A program made the translations under genes and the position numbers. Positions 25,831 through 36,395 of a stretch of DNA of 64,000 bases are shown one piece after another. Source of the DNA: Monoplex corrugatus. Lineage: Eukaryota; Mollusca; Gastropoda; Littorinimorpha; Ranellidae. The notes under the pieces were generated by a model. That model was not told the DNA's origin. It saw only the letters and a list, made by a program, of their open reading frames with translations, and did no database searches. The DNA lies in NCBI GenBank assembly GCA_030674185.1, contig CM060312.1:51464807-51528806 (forward strand), read 5' to 3'. Positions within the stretch are counted from its first letter, which is position 1, and the number at the start of each line of letters is the position of its first letter.

Positions 25831-26391
25831 TCTCTCTCTCTCCTCTCTCTCTCTCTCGTCTCACACTCTCTCTCTTACCCTGAAGGCACTCGAAGCACTG
25901 CTTGACCTGATGCAGATAGTTTTAATAGATCCACAGTTATACTGGCACCAATCTGGAACATTTGTAACATTACCGGTCTTGTATTAGATTGTGAGCTGAA
26001 AGTGTTACAGTGGTCAAGGTCAAATGAGAAAATGAGGGACAAGGCAGACAATACAGAAATATAGGAAATCAAAACCATCTGACTTGTGCGCACATGCATG
26101 TGTGAGTGTGCGTGTGCATGCACGACGAGTGGGTGTGCGTGCGTGTATGTGTCTGTCTGTCTGTACCTGTGTCTGTCAGCGTGTTGTATGGGTGTGTACA
26201 AGTGTGTGTGTATGTGTGTGTGTGTGAGGGGGAGACAGAGGAAGATAATTATTGCAACACACACAGTGACACATGTCTCAGACATACTGCTTCCTCATTT
26301 TATTATCCCATTCATTATTATACATGTAAAATTAAAACAGTTCTTTCTTTACAATTAAGTATTCCATCCGATGTTATTGTGCATGACAGAG

Positions 26392-26443
<52 letters not shown>

Positions 26444-26452
26444 TGTATCCGA

Positions 26453-26493
<41 letters not shown>

Positions 26494-26494
26494 G

Positions 26495-26576
<82 letters not shown>

Positions 26577-26809
26577 GTGTGCAAGCTTACATGCATGTGT
26601 ATGTGTTTGGGTGCGTGCATACATGAGATTCCACTCTTATATTTTAAAAAAAACTCAGTGCTGGATGTGTGTTTCAACTGTTTGGTATCATTAATTCAAA
26701 ATTCCATTCTTACCTGTCCAAACACCTCAGTCAAGGCCTGCATGAGAATATGCTTGAACTGTAAAGGATCTGTCTCAAGCATTTTGCCTTCATATTCTCT
26801 GCACATGAA

Positions 26810-26845
<36 letters not shown>

Positions 26846-29675
26846 GTATATAAACTATAATGTATGACTATTCCTCTTTATGAAATGTCTTGCTCCTTCC
26901 CAGGCTTCACTGAACAAACACTGGATGTGTGTATGGCTTTGTCTCTTTTATGAAAGGTGGTCTCATGGTGTCAGAACTTTTATTTTTCTGTAGCTTGTAG
27001 GAAGCTCAAATCCAATATTTCTGTTCACTGACCATTAACTTTCCATACTCCCAATGCTAATTTAATTTTTTCTCTTGAATTATAACCTTCAGAGACCAGA
27101 ATCTATCTAATTTTTCAATGAAAATTGGTGTCCAATATCTTAACAACAACCCCACCCCTAATTAATATAATGTTAACAAGGCCAATATAGCTACAGCTGC
27201 ACTATGCTATTGTTCTGCTCGATAAACTAAAGGTACAGTGAAGACTACATAACTGTAACTTGTTCATAGGGGAATGAGGTGGCAGAGACCTCGCAATAAG
27301 TCCATCTTTCAGTTGATAGAGCCATACTTCTCCCTCACTATTTTAACTTTCAGCTTTCCCATTTCTAAAGACAGGGACTGAGAAGGAGACAGACTTGTAC
27401 AATGCAGTATATAGTGCAGCAAATACATTGTAATAATATGCTTTGGCCTTAGACATGCACAAAATCATGAACATGGCCACAGTCAATAATTCTTGTTCTT
27501 CTTCTACATTTTCAACAATATTTTTGTTAATAGCATGGTGATGAACATTCACTGATCTACCATTTAGTCTGTAATATGTAAGTACTTCCTAAAAAATGTA
27601 ACTCATCCCTGCAAATAAACGAACAACTAAACAAATAAATGAGTAAAACTTGTGCATTTAATATCCATTCCAACATACAAAGATGTATGTCTTTATACTT
27701 AGCAAACCTGACTAAATGCTGTAAAGTTTTTGTAACTAAAACTGTAAAAGTATATAACAACTATCATGATCATGATTCAATCAAGTCCACACAAGACCCT
27801 GCATGACAACACCTTTAACATTTAACAAATTTAACAAATGACAGAATTAGGAAACAATTTCCATCGATTTAAGTACAAAAATTCTTTACCCATCCCTGCT
27901 GTTTACAATATTAATGTGAGATGACGAAAATCTCTCTTAACAGTATTTGGGTATAATAACATATATATGAAATTTTATTTCTGTTTGCGATGTTCAGGTA
28001 GTAAGAACCAATCATATCCTGTGACTCAGTTCTATTCTTAGTTTCTGTTATATCCAGTGCTGAAGCCAGTTCTGTTTTTAGTTTCTTTGTTCTCAATTAA
28101 AAAGCATGTGTGACTTCCTTAATACACTTGGTAGCAGAAAGGCCTTGAGATGGTTAGTAGGAACAGGCCATGAAAAGGGTAAGTAGGAACAGACTGGTAG
28201 AAATTTTATCAATGTGTAAATTTTGAGTAGTAACTGCCTATTCTGTTTAAAAAGAGACAAATTTTAGATGTGAAAATGTGACCAGTATATTGAAGTTGAC
28301 TGTTTGATGGAACGATGTGATTATTTGAAGAAGCCAGCAGTTTTACTACTTGATCATGATCAAGACAAATTGTAATGGCATCGCTGAAATGTCATGAAAA
28401 AGGAAAATACAGAAATCAATGAAGCTTCTTGGCTTCAGACTATGTTCTGCTGATGCAGAAGAAAACTGTGTTTTTCAATTCCAAGGAAAATAAAGAAATC
28501 AACAAAGCTTCTTGGCCTCCAGACTATGTTTTGCTGATGCGAGAAGAAAACTGTGTTTTTCAATTCCTCCTGCTTGTGCTACTCTTTTTCTCCATGAATA
28601 AACTGTGCTGGGAAGATGGGAAATTCACCTCATCCACCCCATGACACATTGCAACCATTATTCTCTGAACTCCCCTCTTTTCCATCCAGCTACATTAACA
28701 TACAACAGAAAAGTTCCAACAAAATGTCTGCACATAATCTGCAACATCATGTGGCATGACCAGTTATGTCATCTCCAAGGTCTGAAGAAATGTAGCTTGC
28801 CAAGTACTGAGCATCTACTCATTAAATACCAGCTTCAATGGACAGGAAATGTCTGTATAAAAGCCAGCAGCATCTCCGAGATGAACCTGTACAGAGAGCT
28901 GAAACAAGGAACAGAGAAGACCACTTAACCCTTTGACTCCTGCGCCCTATCCATCAACAGCAAAAACTTAATCCTTTGATTCCCTCACCCTGTCCACCAG
29001 CTTCCTGCAGGAAGCTGGTGAATAGGGTGAGGGAAACAAAGGATTAAGTTTTTGCTTTGCTAGCATGGTTTGCCATGCAGGATGTTGATGGATAGGGAGC
29101 AGGAGTCAAAGGGTTAAGTGATATGATATATTCTGAAAATCAACCTAATCAGGTCTGGCATCAACACTACCAACTGGAAAAACAATGCCAACAACAAAAC
29201 AAGCTGGTGACAGCAAAAAATCAAGGCACAAAATCACATCTGAACAGCACCTACCAGTAACAGAAAAAGTACCAGCGTAAACAGACCCAAAGATCGCTGC
29301 ACTCCTTCCCATGCAGTACCTGTGGAACAAACTGTGCCTTTATGAACACTCACATATGATGAGGACTAGTATTGCCTATCTTGCTGTCAGACTGACGGAA
29401 GAGGCCGTTATCATCATCATACAAAGTTAAATTGTGTTTTGTAGCAGGCATAAGTCTTGTTTCCACTTGTGAGTTGTCAATCCTGTTGGATGACAAAAAC
29501 CAAGACTGCTGCAGGTGAAACATGATCTAACATTCCACTGATTTGTTACCTTAATAAAACAATACACTACACTAAATTCTCAGCCTTATACTTACAATGT
29601 AGCTTTGAGATAACAGTAAGGTGGAGGTGAGGTATCCACAATATGAACAAAATCTCTCTTGACAAGATCCCCCAT
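23948..29675 (-). CDS. RPP14: RNase P/MRP protein subunit p14 (Rpp14)
   Basis: Rpp14 is a small subunit of nuclear RNase P and RNase MRP, which mature tRNA 5' ends and pre-rRNA. Four coding exons on the minus strand (29596-29675, 26714-26798, 25879-25952, 23948-24050) join in phase into about 113 residues; human Rpp14 has 124. It aligns along its length: PPYCYLKATLEYEG with the human YHYMKVCLEF region, QFKHILMQALTEVFG with QFKQLL.S.VKDLFG, VLRVPSGAFERLWAAMTMFG with ILRI..SGLVKLWSSLTLLG, and CAFKVQQVS with CAFRVIQVS. Start chosen at the ATG in the second transcribed exon, where the alignment begins. A leader exon near 32.1 kb holds a CG-rich promoter. No HTD2 reading frame, which shares the RPP14 mRNA in vertebrates, is visible downstream. 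A DIRS relic lies immediately past the 3' end. Family identity is secure; exact C-terminus less so. Confidence 0.9.
24089..24252. repeat. (TG)n microsatellite
   Basis: About 80 TG units with TTG, GCGCG and GCATGCATG interruptions. Lies in the RPP14 intron directly upstream of its last exon. Confidence 0.95.
25769..25827. repeat. (CA)n microsatellite with (CT)n tail
   Basis: About 29 CA units followed by CT repeats to 25875; lies about 50 bp beyond the RPP14 exon 3 donor, inside the following intron. Confidence 0.95.
25879..25952 (-). CDS. RPP14: RPP14 coding exon 3
   Basis: Acceptor ATGTTCCAG, donor GG|GTAAG. 74 nt encoding IGASITVDLLKLSASGQAVL and RVPS, plus two bases of Gly. Confidence 0.9.
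26396..26580. repeat. (GA)n then (GT)n compound microsatellite
   Basis: About 22 GA units (26396-26441), then three GT blocks with TTTTGGGG and TTG interruptions, in RPP14 intron 2. Confidence 0.95.
26714..26798 (-). CDS. RPP14: RPP14 coding exon 2
   Basis: Acceptor CATGTGCAG, donor CAG|GTAAG. 85 nt: one base completing Leu, then 28 codons (EYEGKML...ALTEVFGQ), ending in phase 0. Confidence 0.9.
28398..28566. repeat. ~84-bp direct duplication
   Basis: A unit containing AAGCTTCTTGGC, CAGACTATGTT and GAAAACTGTGTTTTTCAATTCC occurs twice with about 90 percent identity, inside the RPP14 intron. Confidence 0.88.
28680..29425 (+). pseudogene. LINE 3'-end relic with zinc-knuckle remnant, split by a MITE
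   Basis: Before the MITE, the plus strand reads TEHLLIKYQLQWTGNV...LYRELKQGTEKTT, as in LINE RT C-terminal tails (LL...QLRW.GH...RQL..GEL..G.R). After the MITE it reads NQVWHQHYQLEKQCQQQ, then SFPCSTCGTNCAFMNTH, resembling the terminal C2H2-like zinc finger of such elements. It ends at a short ATC-repeat tail near 29420. Stops and shifts make it inactive. It sits in RPP14 intron sequence. Confidence 0.6.
28925..29117. mobile_element. Palindromic MITE, TTAA target duplication (copy 2)
   Basis: TTAA at 28925-28928 and 29114-29117; ends CCCTTTGACTCCTGC and AGGAGTCAAAGGG; central perfect palindrome ACCAGCTTCCTGCAGGAAGC and onward (24 bp). The best-preserved copy in the window. Confidence 0.9.
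29596..29675 (-). CDS. RPP14: RPP14 coding exon 1
   Basis: ATG at 29673-29675, residues MGDLVKRDFVHIVDTSPPPY and on to KAT plus two bases; donor TT|GTAAGT. The acceptor TTGACAG ending at 29691 opens this exon at 29690 with 15 noncoding bases. Confidence 0.88.
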
Positions 29676-30084
29676 TTTGCAGTTTCTGGGCTGTCAACAC
29701 ATAAAAAGGTTATCATACAACAATATCAAACTATACAATCTCACCTTTTCCAAAATCAAAGTAAAACAGGACACAAAAAGAAAAAAATACAGCTTTGTTA
29801 CAGCTTCAAATCATTAAATAGCTTTTCAAAACCTGTATCATTATCATAAAATCATCACTTTGCTTTTAGGGACGAAAATGACTTCATTGTCTCGGGTGAG
29901 CAGCAGGTCACAAATACAAGAGAATGGACTATACATTAGAACATCACTTGAAATTATATGCCAACAGATATGGTTTTAAAAACAATCATCACACTGATAT
30001 TAGTGATAATAATAAAAAATGTACACCTTAAACTAAGTGAATTCCAAGTCTAAGGAATAATACACAAGTGACATGCATGGTACA

Positions 30085-30440
30085 TTGGTAGGCCAGAAGG
30101 ATAATATGTCAGACTTTTAACTGGAAGGTCTAAGTTTGATCCTGCTTGGGGCAATCAGAAGGTCTGTGAGCCTGGATATCTCCTACCCAGTGGGTAAAGT
30201 CTAAAAAGTGGAGATTTTTTCCATCTCCCAGTCAGCATATATATGCAGACCTGCTGCTGCCTAACACCCCACCCCATCACCCTTTGCATGTATATGCATG
30301 CAGAACATCAAATTTGCATGCTAAAAATCTTGTAAGTCATGTCAGTGTCCAGTGTCTACTGGAAACATTTGATACCCAACATGCACACCCACCAGAGACA
30401 GAATATGTGGATTATGTAGCAATATATATCAACTGTACAG
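30085..30440 (+). mobile_element. tRNA-like SINE
   Basis: Box A-like TTGGTAGGCCAGAAGG and box B-like GGTCTAAGTTTGATCC lie about 45 bp apart, followed by a body shared with the 42.8-kb copy: TACCCAGTGGGTAAAGT, CTTGTAAGTCATG and CCAACATGCACACCCACC. Transcribed by RNA polymerase III when active; this copy is old. Confidence 0.6.
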
Positions 30441-31103
30441 TATTGACTTAGGTGTCAAGTAAATGCTCATAGCATTCAATGCAGTGAATAGTAAGTCATA
30501 CTCTCAAGGCTTGAGAACTTAACTTGATAAAAATTAAAATGTGATGATGACAGAGATTGAGATAATAGCTTTAGTCTAGGTACCTAATCAGCGACTATGC
30601 GTGCAAAAAAACAAACAAAAAATTCTCAGAAAAACTGCAATCAGGATGGCGGCACTCATGAGAGGGTAGCAGCCAATCAATAACTTTTTGTTGTCTTAAG
30701 ATATTCATGAATGTGTCTGCCAATTACCAATCTGAGTGCTGAAGTCGATATTTTTAATTCCAATGATGACCCAGTCATTTACACGAATTAATAGTCAGTT
30801 GCTGATGTGACAGAAAGGCAGTGTATAAAGCCCTTCACAACAGCATTCCCCAAACTTTGAATCTTTTATTCATTATACTGAACAGTATACAATCTGTTAT
30901 AAAGATTTAATCTGTATCATAGTGTATGTTATTATGAAACTTAAGACAGCACTTTTCAGAGGAATGTTCCAACAATTGTTATTACTGAGTGTTGTAAGAA
31001 GTTTTGTATTTCCAGCACAGACTAAGACTTTCAAAATAGCATTTTAATTAATAAATAAGACCTAATCAATACACACACACATGTATGTAATATTATATAT
31101 ATG

Positions 31104-31160
31104 TGTGAGTGTGTGTGTGTGTGTGTGTGTGGTGTGTGTGTGTGTGTGTGTGTGTGTGTA
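31104..31160. repeat. (TG)n microsatellite
   Basis: TG array with one GG interruption, in the RPP14 leader intron. Confidence 0.93.
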
Positions 31161-31602
31161 ACAAATATTACCAGTACCATAATCCGCAAGCCTGCAGCCA
31201 CAGGACTTAGATTTTTAAGGATGGGCATTCATTAAAAACTGCAATTAATTGATTAGTAGTAATGAATGATCTTGATAGTTGATAATAATGAGCACTGTTT
31301 GATCATGGATTATCATCTTGAGACTTTGCTTATCAATTTTTCGATCAGAAATATGATTATTGTAGACCTTATCATAGTGAATAAACCGCTGCCGCAGACA
31401 CGTGGTCAGTTTTTGCTAGCAGCTATGTAATCAATTATCAATGTAGCAAAACGTTTCCCCTATTTTAAAAAAAAATCATAGCTTTCGTCGAATAACTTTT
31501 CACACCATTTTAAAGTTCGTTTTCCGCTCTTCTCAATGATAGTAAATAGTAATTACATATTTAACAGAAATATTTGAATTTGTTTGTAACGTACCTACAC
31601 TG

Positions 31603-31609
31603 TGTGTGT

Positions 31610-31653
<44 letters not shown>
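31603..31653. repeat. (TG)n microsatellite
   Basis: About 24 TG units about 400 bp from the RPP14 leader exon, inside its first intron. Confidence 0.93.
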
Positions 31654-32060
31654 ACTGTGACTGTGTGTGTGTGTCACTGTCTGTGCGTTTTACTCAATTA
31701 CTGGAACACGGTGACGGGATATCTACTTCGATTAGACTAGTAGGAACGCTTACCAAAAATAAGATGATGCAGTTTAGGTTCTTTTACACAACTTCTAAAT
31801 TAACTATGAGCCTGAGGACAAAACATACAACAACAAAAACAACTGGGTACACGACAGAACAAAATATTAATAGGCTGAGAAAAAAACTTGCCCCCTTTCC
31901 AAAAGCGTGGCCGCAGTCCCTTCGAATCATATTGTACGCAGACCTAGATCTACTGGTTCCGGTTCCGTATAAACATTTAGTGACACCATGTGTTTTGTTA
32001 GTTTGTCGCCAATAGGAAACAAAAAACAAAAACAAAAAAAATGAAGCCAAAAAATCTTAC

Positions 32061-32225
32061 CTCATGGTTTCAGTAGCCAATATTGCGACTTAACATTTCC
32101 GAATAGGCTTATAAAATATGTGTGTAAATGTAGAAACTGAACAAGCTACGATCACAGAAATCATCACAACAGCACGAAAACTTAAGTCGTCTAACCCCAT
32201 TTCGAACTTTCCGAAAGCGTACAAG
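32061..32225 (-). other. RPP14: RPP14 leader exon (5' UTR)
   Basis: A strong donor (ATGAG|GTAAGA) ends at 32061 on the minus strand. Sequence from here to about 32240 is richer in CG than its surroundings. The leader contains a 36-codon ORF (32090-32200) and a separate ATG at 32063-32065. If spliced to the acceptor at 29691, that ATG opens an out-of-frame uORF that overlaps the RPP14 start and stops at the next exon junction. The transcription start is not visible. Confidence 0.5.
32090..32200 (-). CDS. 36-codon ORF with one membrane helix in the RPP14 leader
   Basis: ATG at 32198-32200 to TAA at 32090-32092. The peptide has an acidic start (MGLDDLS), a single hydrophobic helix of about 18 residues (AVVMISVIVACSVST) and a basic end (FYKPIRKC). 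That layout is seen in many small mitochondrial or ER membrane proteins. I cannot match it to a named family. It lies wholly within the predicted first exon of RPP14, upstream of and separate from the main reading frame. It could be a translated small protein on a shared mRNA, a regulatory uORF or chance; length alone cannot decide. Confidence 0.35.
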   Translation of the reverse strand: MGLDDLSFRAVVMISVIVACSVSTFTHIFYKPIRKC

Positions 32226-32235
32226 TCTCGCGAGA
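32226..32235. promoter_or_regulatory. TCTCGCGAGA palindromic promoter motif
   Basis: An exact 10-bp TCTCGCGAGA lies 26 bp upstream of the leader ORF and next to the inferred RPP14 start region. In animals this palindrome is a core motif of CpG-type housekeeping promoters and is bound by BANP when unmethylated. Position and family knowledge support a promoter for RPP14, possibly bidirectional. Confidence 0.6.
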
Positions 32236-32724
32236 TTTGTAACAACTCGGTTTATCATAAGAAGTAAACTAGGCATATTTCTGTTTATGATAATAAGTAA
32301 ACTTGGCGTATTTCGGAGTGGCTGTAAGCGTTACGAAACACAGAAAATAGAATCACTCCAATTTTCGGGGAAATCTTGCTACTGTTTTTGTTTTGTTTTG
32401 TTCTGTTTTTCCCCCCACCAAATTTTGTGAATTTAGTTTGTAATCTTAATAAAGACTTTTGTATGCGTTTTACAGACTTGTTGGCCAAAAATTTAATTTG
32501 AGGTTGTCTTTTCTTATGAACCAGGAAAAAACACAAAATAAGAAAGAGAAGACTTCCCCAGTGTTTCTGTTCGACGAGACATTACCAGAGAAGTCTTGTT
32601 TTTCTCTTAAATTTTGTATGTTTGTTCTTCGTAGCGCAGCAAGAAACTGGCGCTGGTGTGTCTACTGCCCATCTAAATGTTGTGATCATTTTGGTGATGT
32701 CACTTTAATGTTTCGTAGGATCTC

Positions 32725-33020
32725 TTCGCACCCTAAAGGTGGCAGAATGGTTCAGACGTTCGATGCCAATAACTAAACTCGAGGTTCCAAGTGATCATTT
32801 CCCGTTGAGGCCTCAACTTTTCTCCTCAGTTTGGTCAGAAAATTGAACTAAATGTCTAGTTCTTCAGCAGGGGATGAAAAACTAGTCGGACCCATGTGTC
32901 TTTTGGCCTGCACACACTAATGATCCCACGGCAGTAAAAAATCATGAAAAACAAGGCATCTGTCCCACTGCCTTGATTTGAAACATTGGAGAGATAGGCC
33001 TATTTTCCAGGCCCCTGCCT
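32725..33020 (+). mobile_element. tRNA-like SINE
   Basis: GGTGGCAGAATGGTTCAGAC (box A-like) and GAGGTTCCAAGTG (box B-like) lie about 45 bp apart, followed by an unrelated body. Family identity uncertain; may be one copy only. Confidence 0.45.
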
Positions 33021-35010
33021 TGAAGGCCAGTTAGCCTTCTTTCCTTTTTTAAAGTCTTGGTCAAAAACAAAATATGATTGGCACTGCATTGTGGCGACGG
33101 GCTCTCAAAGGTAAAAGCAGCCTGTGTTTCATAGAGTAAATCCACTGACAAAAAAAACCAAAAAATTTTAAACAAAAAATGAATAAACCTTCCCCACGAT
33201 GTGTAGCTTTTTTTAATGCTCAAAAAATCTACCAGATAATTACAGGCAAATTTGGGTGGAGCCCACATGGAACTGTGCAAATAAAGTGTGATGAATCACT
33301 CTCGAACAATTTTCAAACCATCCAAGAGACTAGCACCCAAGCCAGAACAATGTCTGTCAAACAAGAACAAAGCCTCTTACTTTCCAGGTGGGTTCTTTCA
33401 TCGGTGGGCAACTACTATACTTGGAGGTATCAAATCAGTGAAAAGATTATATACGCAACTGCAGATATTGTGGATAAGCAGTGTATGTGTATAAGCTGGA
33501 ATCTGTGCACATGCTTTCATCAATATTCTGAATTGGTTGTGTTTTTATGTATGTGACTGAGTGTTTTTCCTTGTGTTTGTGTGCATATTTCTGTGTGTAT
33601 GTGTAGGGGTATGTGTAGGAGTATGTGTTACTGTTACTGTTAGCGTGTGGGTGTCTAGGTGTGTGTGTGTGTGTGTGCAAACAAAAGTGTATTCACACAC
33701 ATCTGCACACTCAAAAAAGTACTGGATTTCTTCACATTTATTCTTTCTGCTTCTTCACACACATACACACAAAAACTGACATCAGTCCACATATTCGTTT
33801 TTCTTTCTCCAATTTCTATAGAACACCATACAGACAAAGCACACAATCAGGTCCACTTATTCATTTTCCTTTCTCCAAATTCTAACACCACACATACACA
33901 ACACACTATCAATTCTGCAGAAACATAAGAAAAACACCACCAACAGAATTCTTTTCAGAACTGAACACCACCAACAGATTTTTCAGAAATGAAAACAAAT
34001 TAAAAAAAAAAAAAAAAAAACACTGACAAAATACAGCTGCTGGACTGAAAGGTGCGCGTTATTTATATTGTGAACTTTTTTAATAGTAATAACTTTGTAT
34101 TTCTGCAGGCCAAACAGTCTATGTCAAAGCATGCTCATTTCACTCTGAGAAGTAACAGATCATTGACGCATTTCTTAGAACAGTAAGCCTAATTCAAACA
34201 AAACAAAACAAAAACAAAAAGGAAAATTTACAATGAATAGTGATCTCAGAAAATATCTATTAAACATCAATTTTCTGGATTTTGCAACAAGTAAATAAAA
34301 CTGAACATACCAAACGGATGCCCACAATATTCCTACAAAAGCTGTGAAAGCAGTTTATTCCAAAGAAGAGAAACATGTAATCGCAAAAGAAAACATAGTA
34401 AAAATATGATACTTTAACAACAGATAACACACTCCCAAGTTCCTGTTCTATATGGGTAAAAAAAAAAAAAATTTCATTAAAAAGGAGTAAGTATGAAAAT
34501 TGATAACATACTAACTAAAAGGGCTGCTGTTATATATTATACACACTGTTCTGGGAACTATCATCACCCTTAGAGAAACAGAGCCTCTACATAATTGTTG
34601 TTGAGACTTGTATGTGGAAACAATCGACAGAACTGACAACCACATAATTTTGAAAGTGTTTGTATGTGAAATGATCTTGAGAAAGGACTGAAGAAGTAAT
34701 GAAATCAGATTCATAAAAAATATATCTGACATCCCTTGAAACATGTAGGCCTACACAGCTTTCAGATAGATATCTGAATAAAATTTCTACCAAACAAAAT
34801 AAATTCTTTCATAAGATAGGCTACCATAACACAAAATACCACATGAAGTTCTAATGCAAAATCTCAGGAATTTAACACCATTTGAGAAAAAATAGCTACC
34901 ATATTTACCACTGGCTGTAACTCAGGGTTGATGTGATTCTTTGTTTCTTTACTAACACGTGCTAATAACAATGCAGAATTTACTGAGTACACAGAAAGAC
35001 ATGACATGTA
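33020..35010. other. Intergenic DNA between NOL11 3' end and RPP14 promoter
   Basis: AT-rich, with A-runs and a small (TG) tract. A diverged stretch near 33240-33330 (TTTGGGTGGAGCCCACATGG) resembles 35.2 kb and 44.28 kb, suggesting an old dispersed repeat. No exon seen. Confidence 0.45.
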
Positions 35011-35040
35011 ATATAATATATACAGAGTGGACAAAATCAG

Positions 35041-35041
35041 T

Positions 35042-35108
<67 letters not shown>
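35041..35108. repeat. (CA)n microsatellite
   Basis: About 33 uninterrupted CA units. Confidence 0.97.
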
Positions 35109-35113
<5 letters not shown>

Positions 35114-35469
35114 ATATACATTTCACAATTTTTTTCCTTTCCCCACACCCCTCCCCATGTCAAAAACCTTGCCAGCACATATGATTTTGCACAGACTCAA
35201 GTCGATTTGGGTAAGTACATATGGAATTATCCAAGAGCCATTAGTCTCCTATGAACAAATTCCAAACACACTCTTGCACTCATGCATACTAGCACACATG
35301 CCTACATACACATACTACCATACTCACACACACACATGCTTAGCCTGCACAAGTGAGAGAGGACAATACTGATAATAAATCAACAGTCCTATCTGCATAG
35401 GTTTCCAGACTATGTGGACCGCTTTGCAGACCACAGGCTTACACCTTCTCCTACAGTCTCCATCAGGTG

Positions 35470-35645
35470 GAGTGAGTAATTTTGTCACAGCAATGGTAGC
35501 CCTGACAGTTAGAACACCTTCTTGGGAAGCAAGATGTTCTGGGTTCAATCCCCAGTTGGACAGAGATTTTCTCCCCACTCTACAAGACATTTAATGACAG
35601 TCTGGTGGTTGTCTTGCAGATGAGAAGATAATTCACGAAGTCACT
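35470..35645 (+). mobile_element. tRNA-like SINE fragment
   Basis: CAATGGTAGCCCTGACAG (box A-like) and TGGGTTCAATCCCCAG (strong box B-like) followed by a short body. A diverged relative may lie near 5.2 kb. Confidence 0.5.
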
Positions 35646-36269
35646 TGCAGCATGCATTTAGATCACATTAAGATCTCATGAAACAAAGTATTTATAGTAA
35701 ATTTCCCTATAAAGATCCACTTTCACAGGTAAACAAAATACATGCATACAGAGGAAAAATATGGGTAATGCTGTACTGCAGAAACATGCTATCCCAAGGA
35801 GAGCTTCCCACACTTTATGAGGAAAACTTGTGTTGCGACAAAGAAATTAATCCGAAACGACATGTACTCCCTACATGGAAAATAAAGGGGAAAAAATACA
35901 GAAAACAGAACACTCCACCTAACAACAACAATCTTATCTGCAAAGTTTTACTGAGTTTGCCAACCATTTTGCTGACACAGGCCTTCATCTTCATTTCTGA
36001 GACCTTCATCTGATGGACCAAGAAATCTCTGCCACACTTGAAAGCAAGACTGAGTCCAGTATCACATGATAAAAGAGCTATTAATCAGATGTTGACTGGC
36101 AGACTTTAGCAGACTGTTTTTCTGTTCATTTGAATAGCAGTATCAGTAAAACATCCTTCCCACAGTGGCAGTGAAAGATGTACAGCAGGCATGTCTGTAC
36201 AAGATCAATGCATGGCCGACTGTCAACAAACAACAGTTCTGTACATGATCAATGCATAGCCTGCTGAGG

Positions 36270-36395
36270 CTACAAACGCAGCGTTTCAATTCTGTACTGT
36301 GCTCTCTGTCCTGTGTTCCCATGGCCCATGTTGGGGTTTGACATTGCCATCTCCAGTAATGGCAACAAGTCTCGACAAGAATTTCCATACTCTAT
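36270..36395 (-). CDS. NOL11: NOL11 terminal exon
   Basis: Acceptor [29 protein letters not shown] ... YRIETLRL and TAG at 36270-36272. No canonical AATAAA found just downstream on this strand. Confidence 0.88.
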   Translation of the reverse strand: MEYGNSCRDLLPLLEMAMSNPNMGHGNTGQRAQYRIETLRL

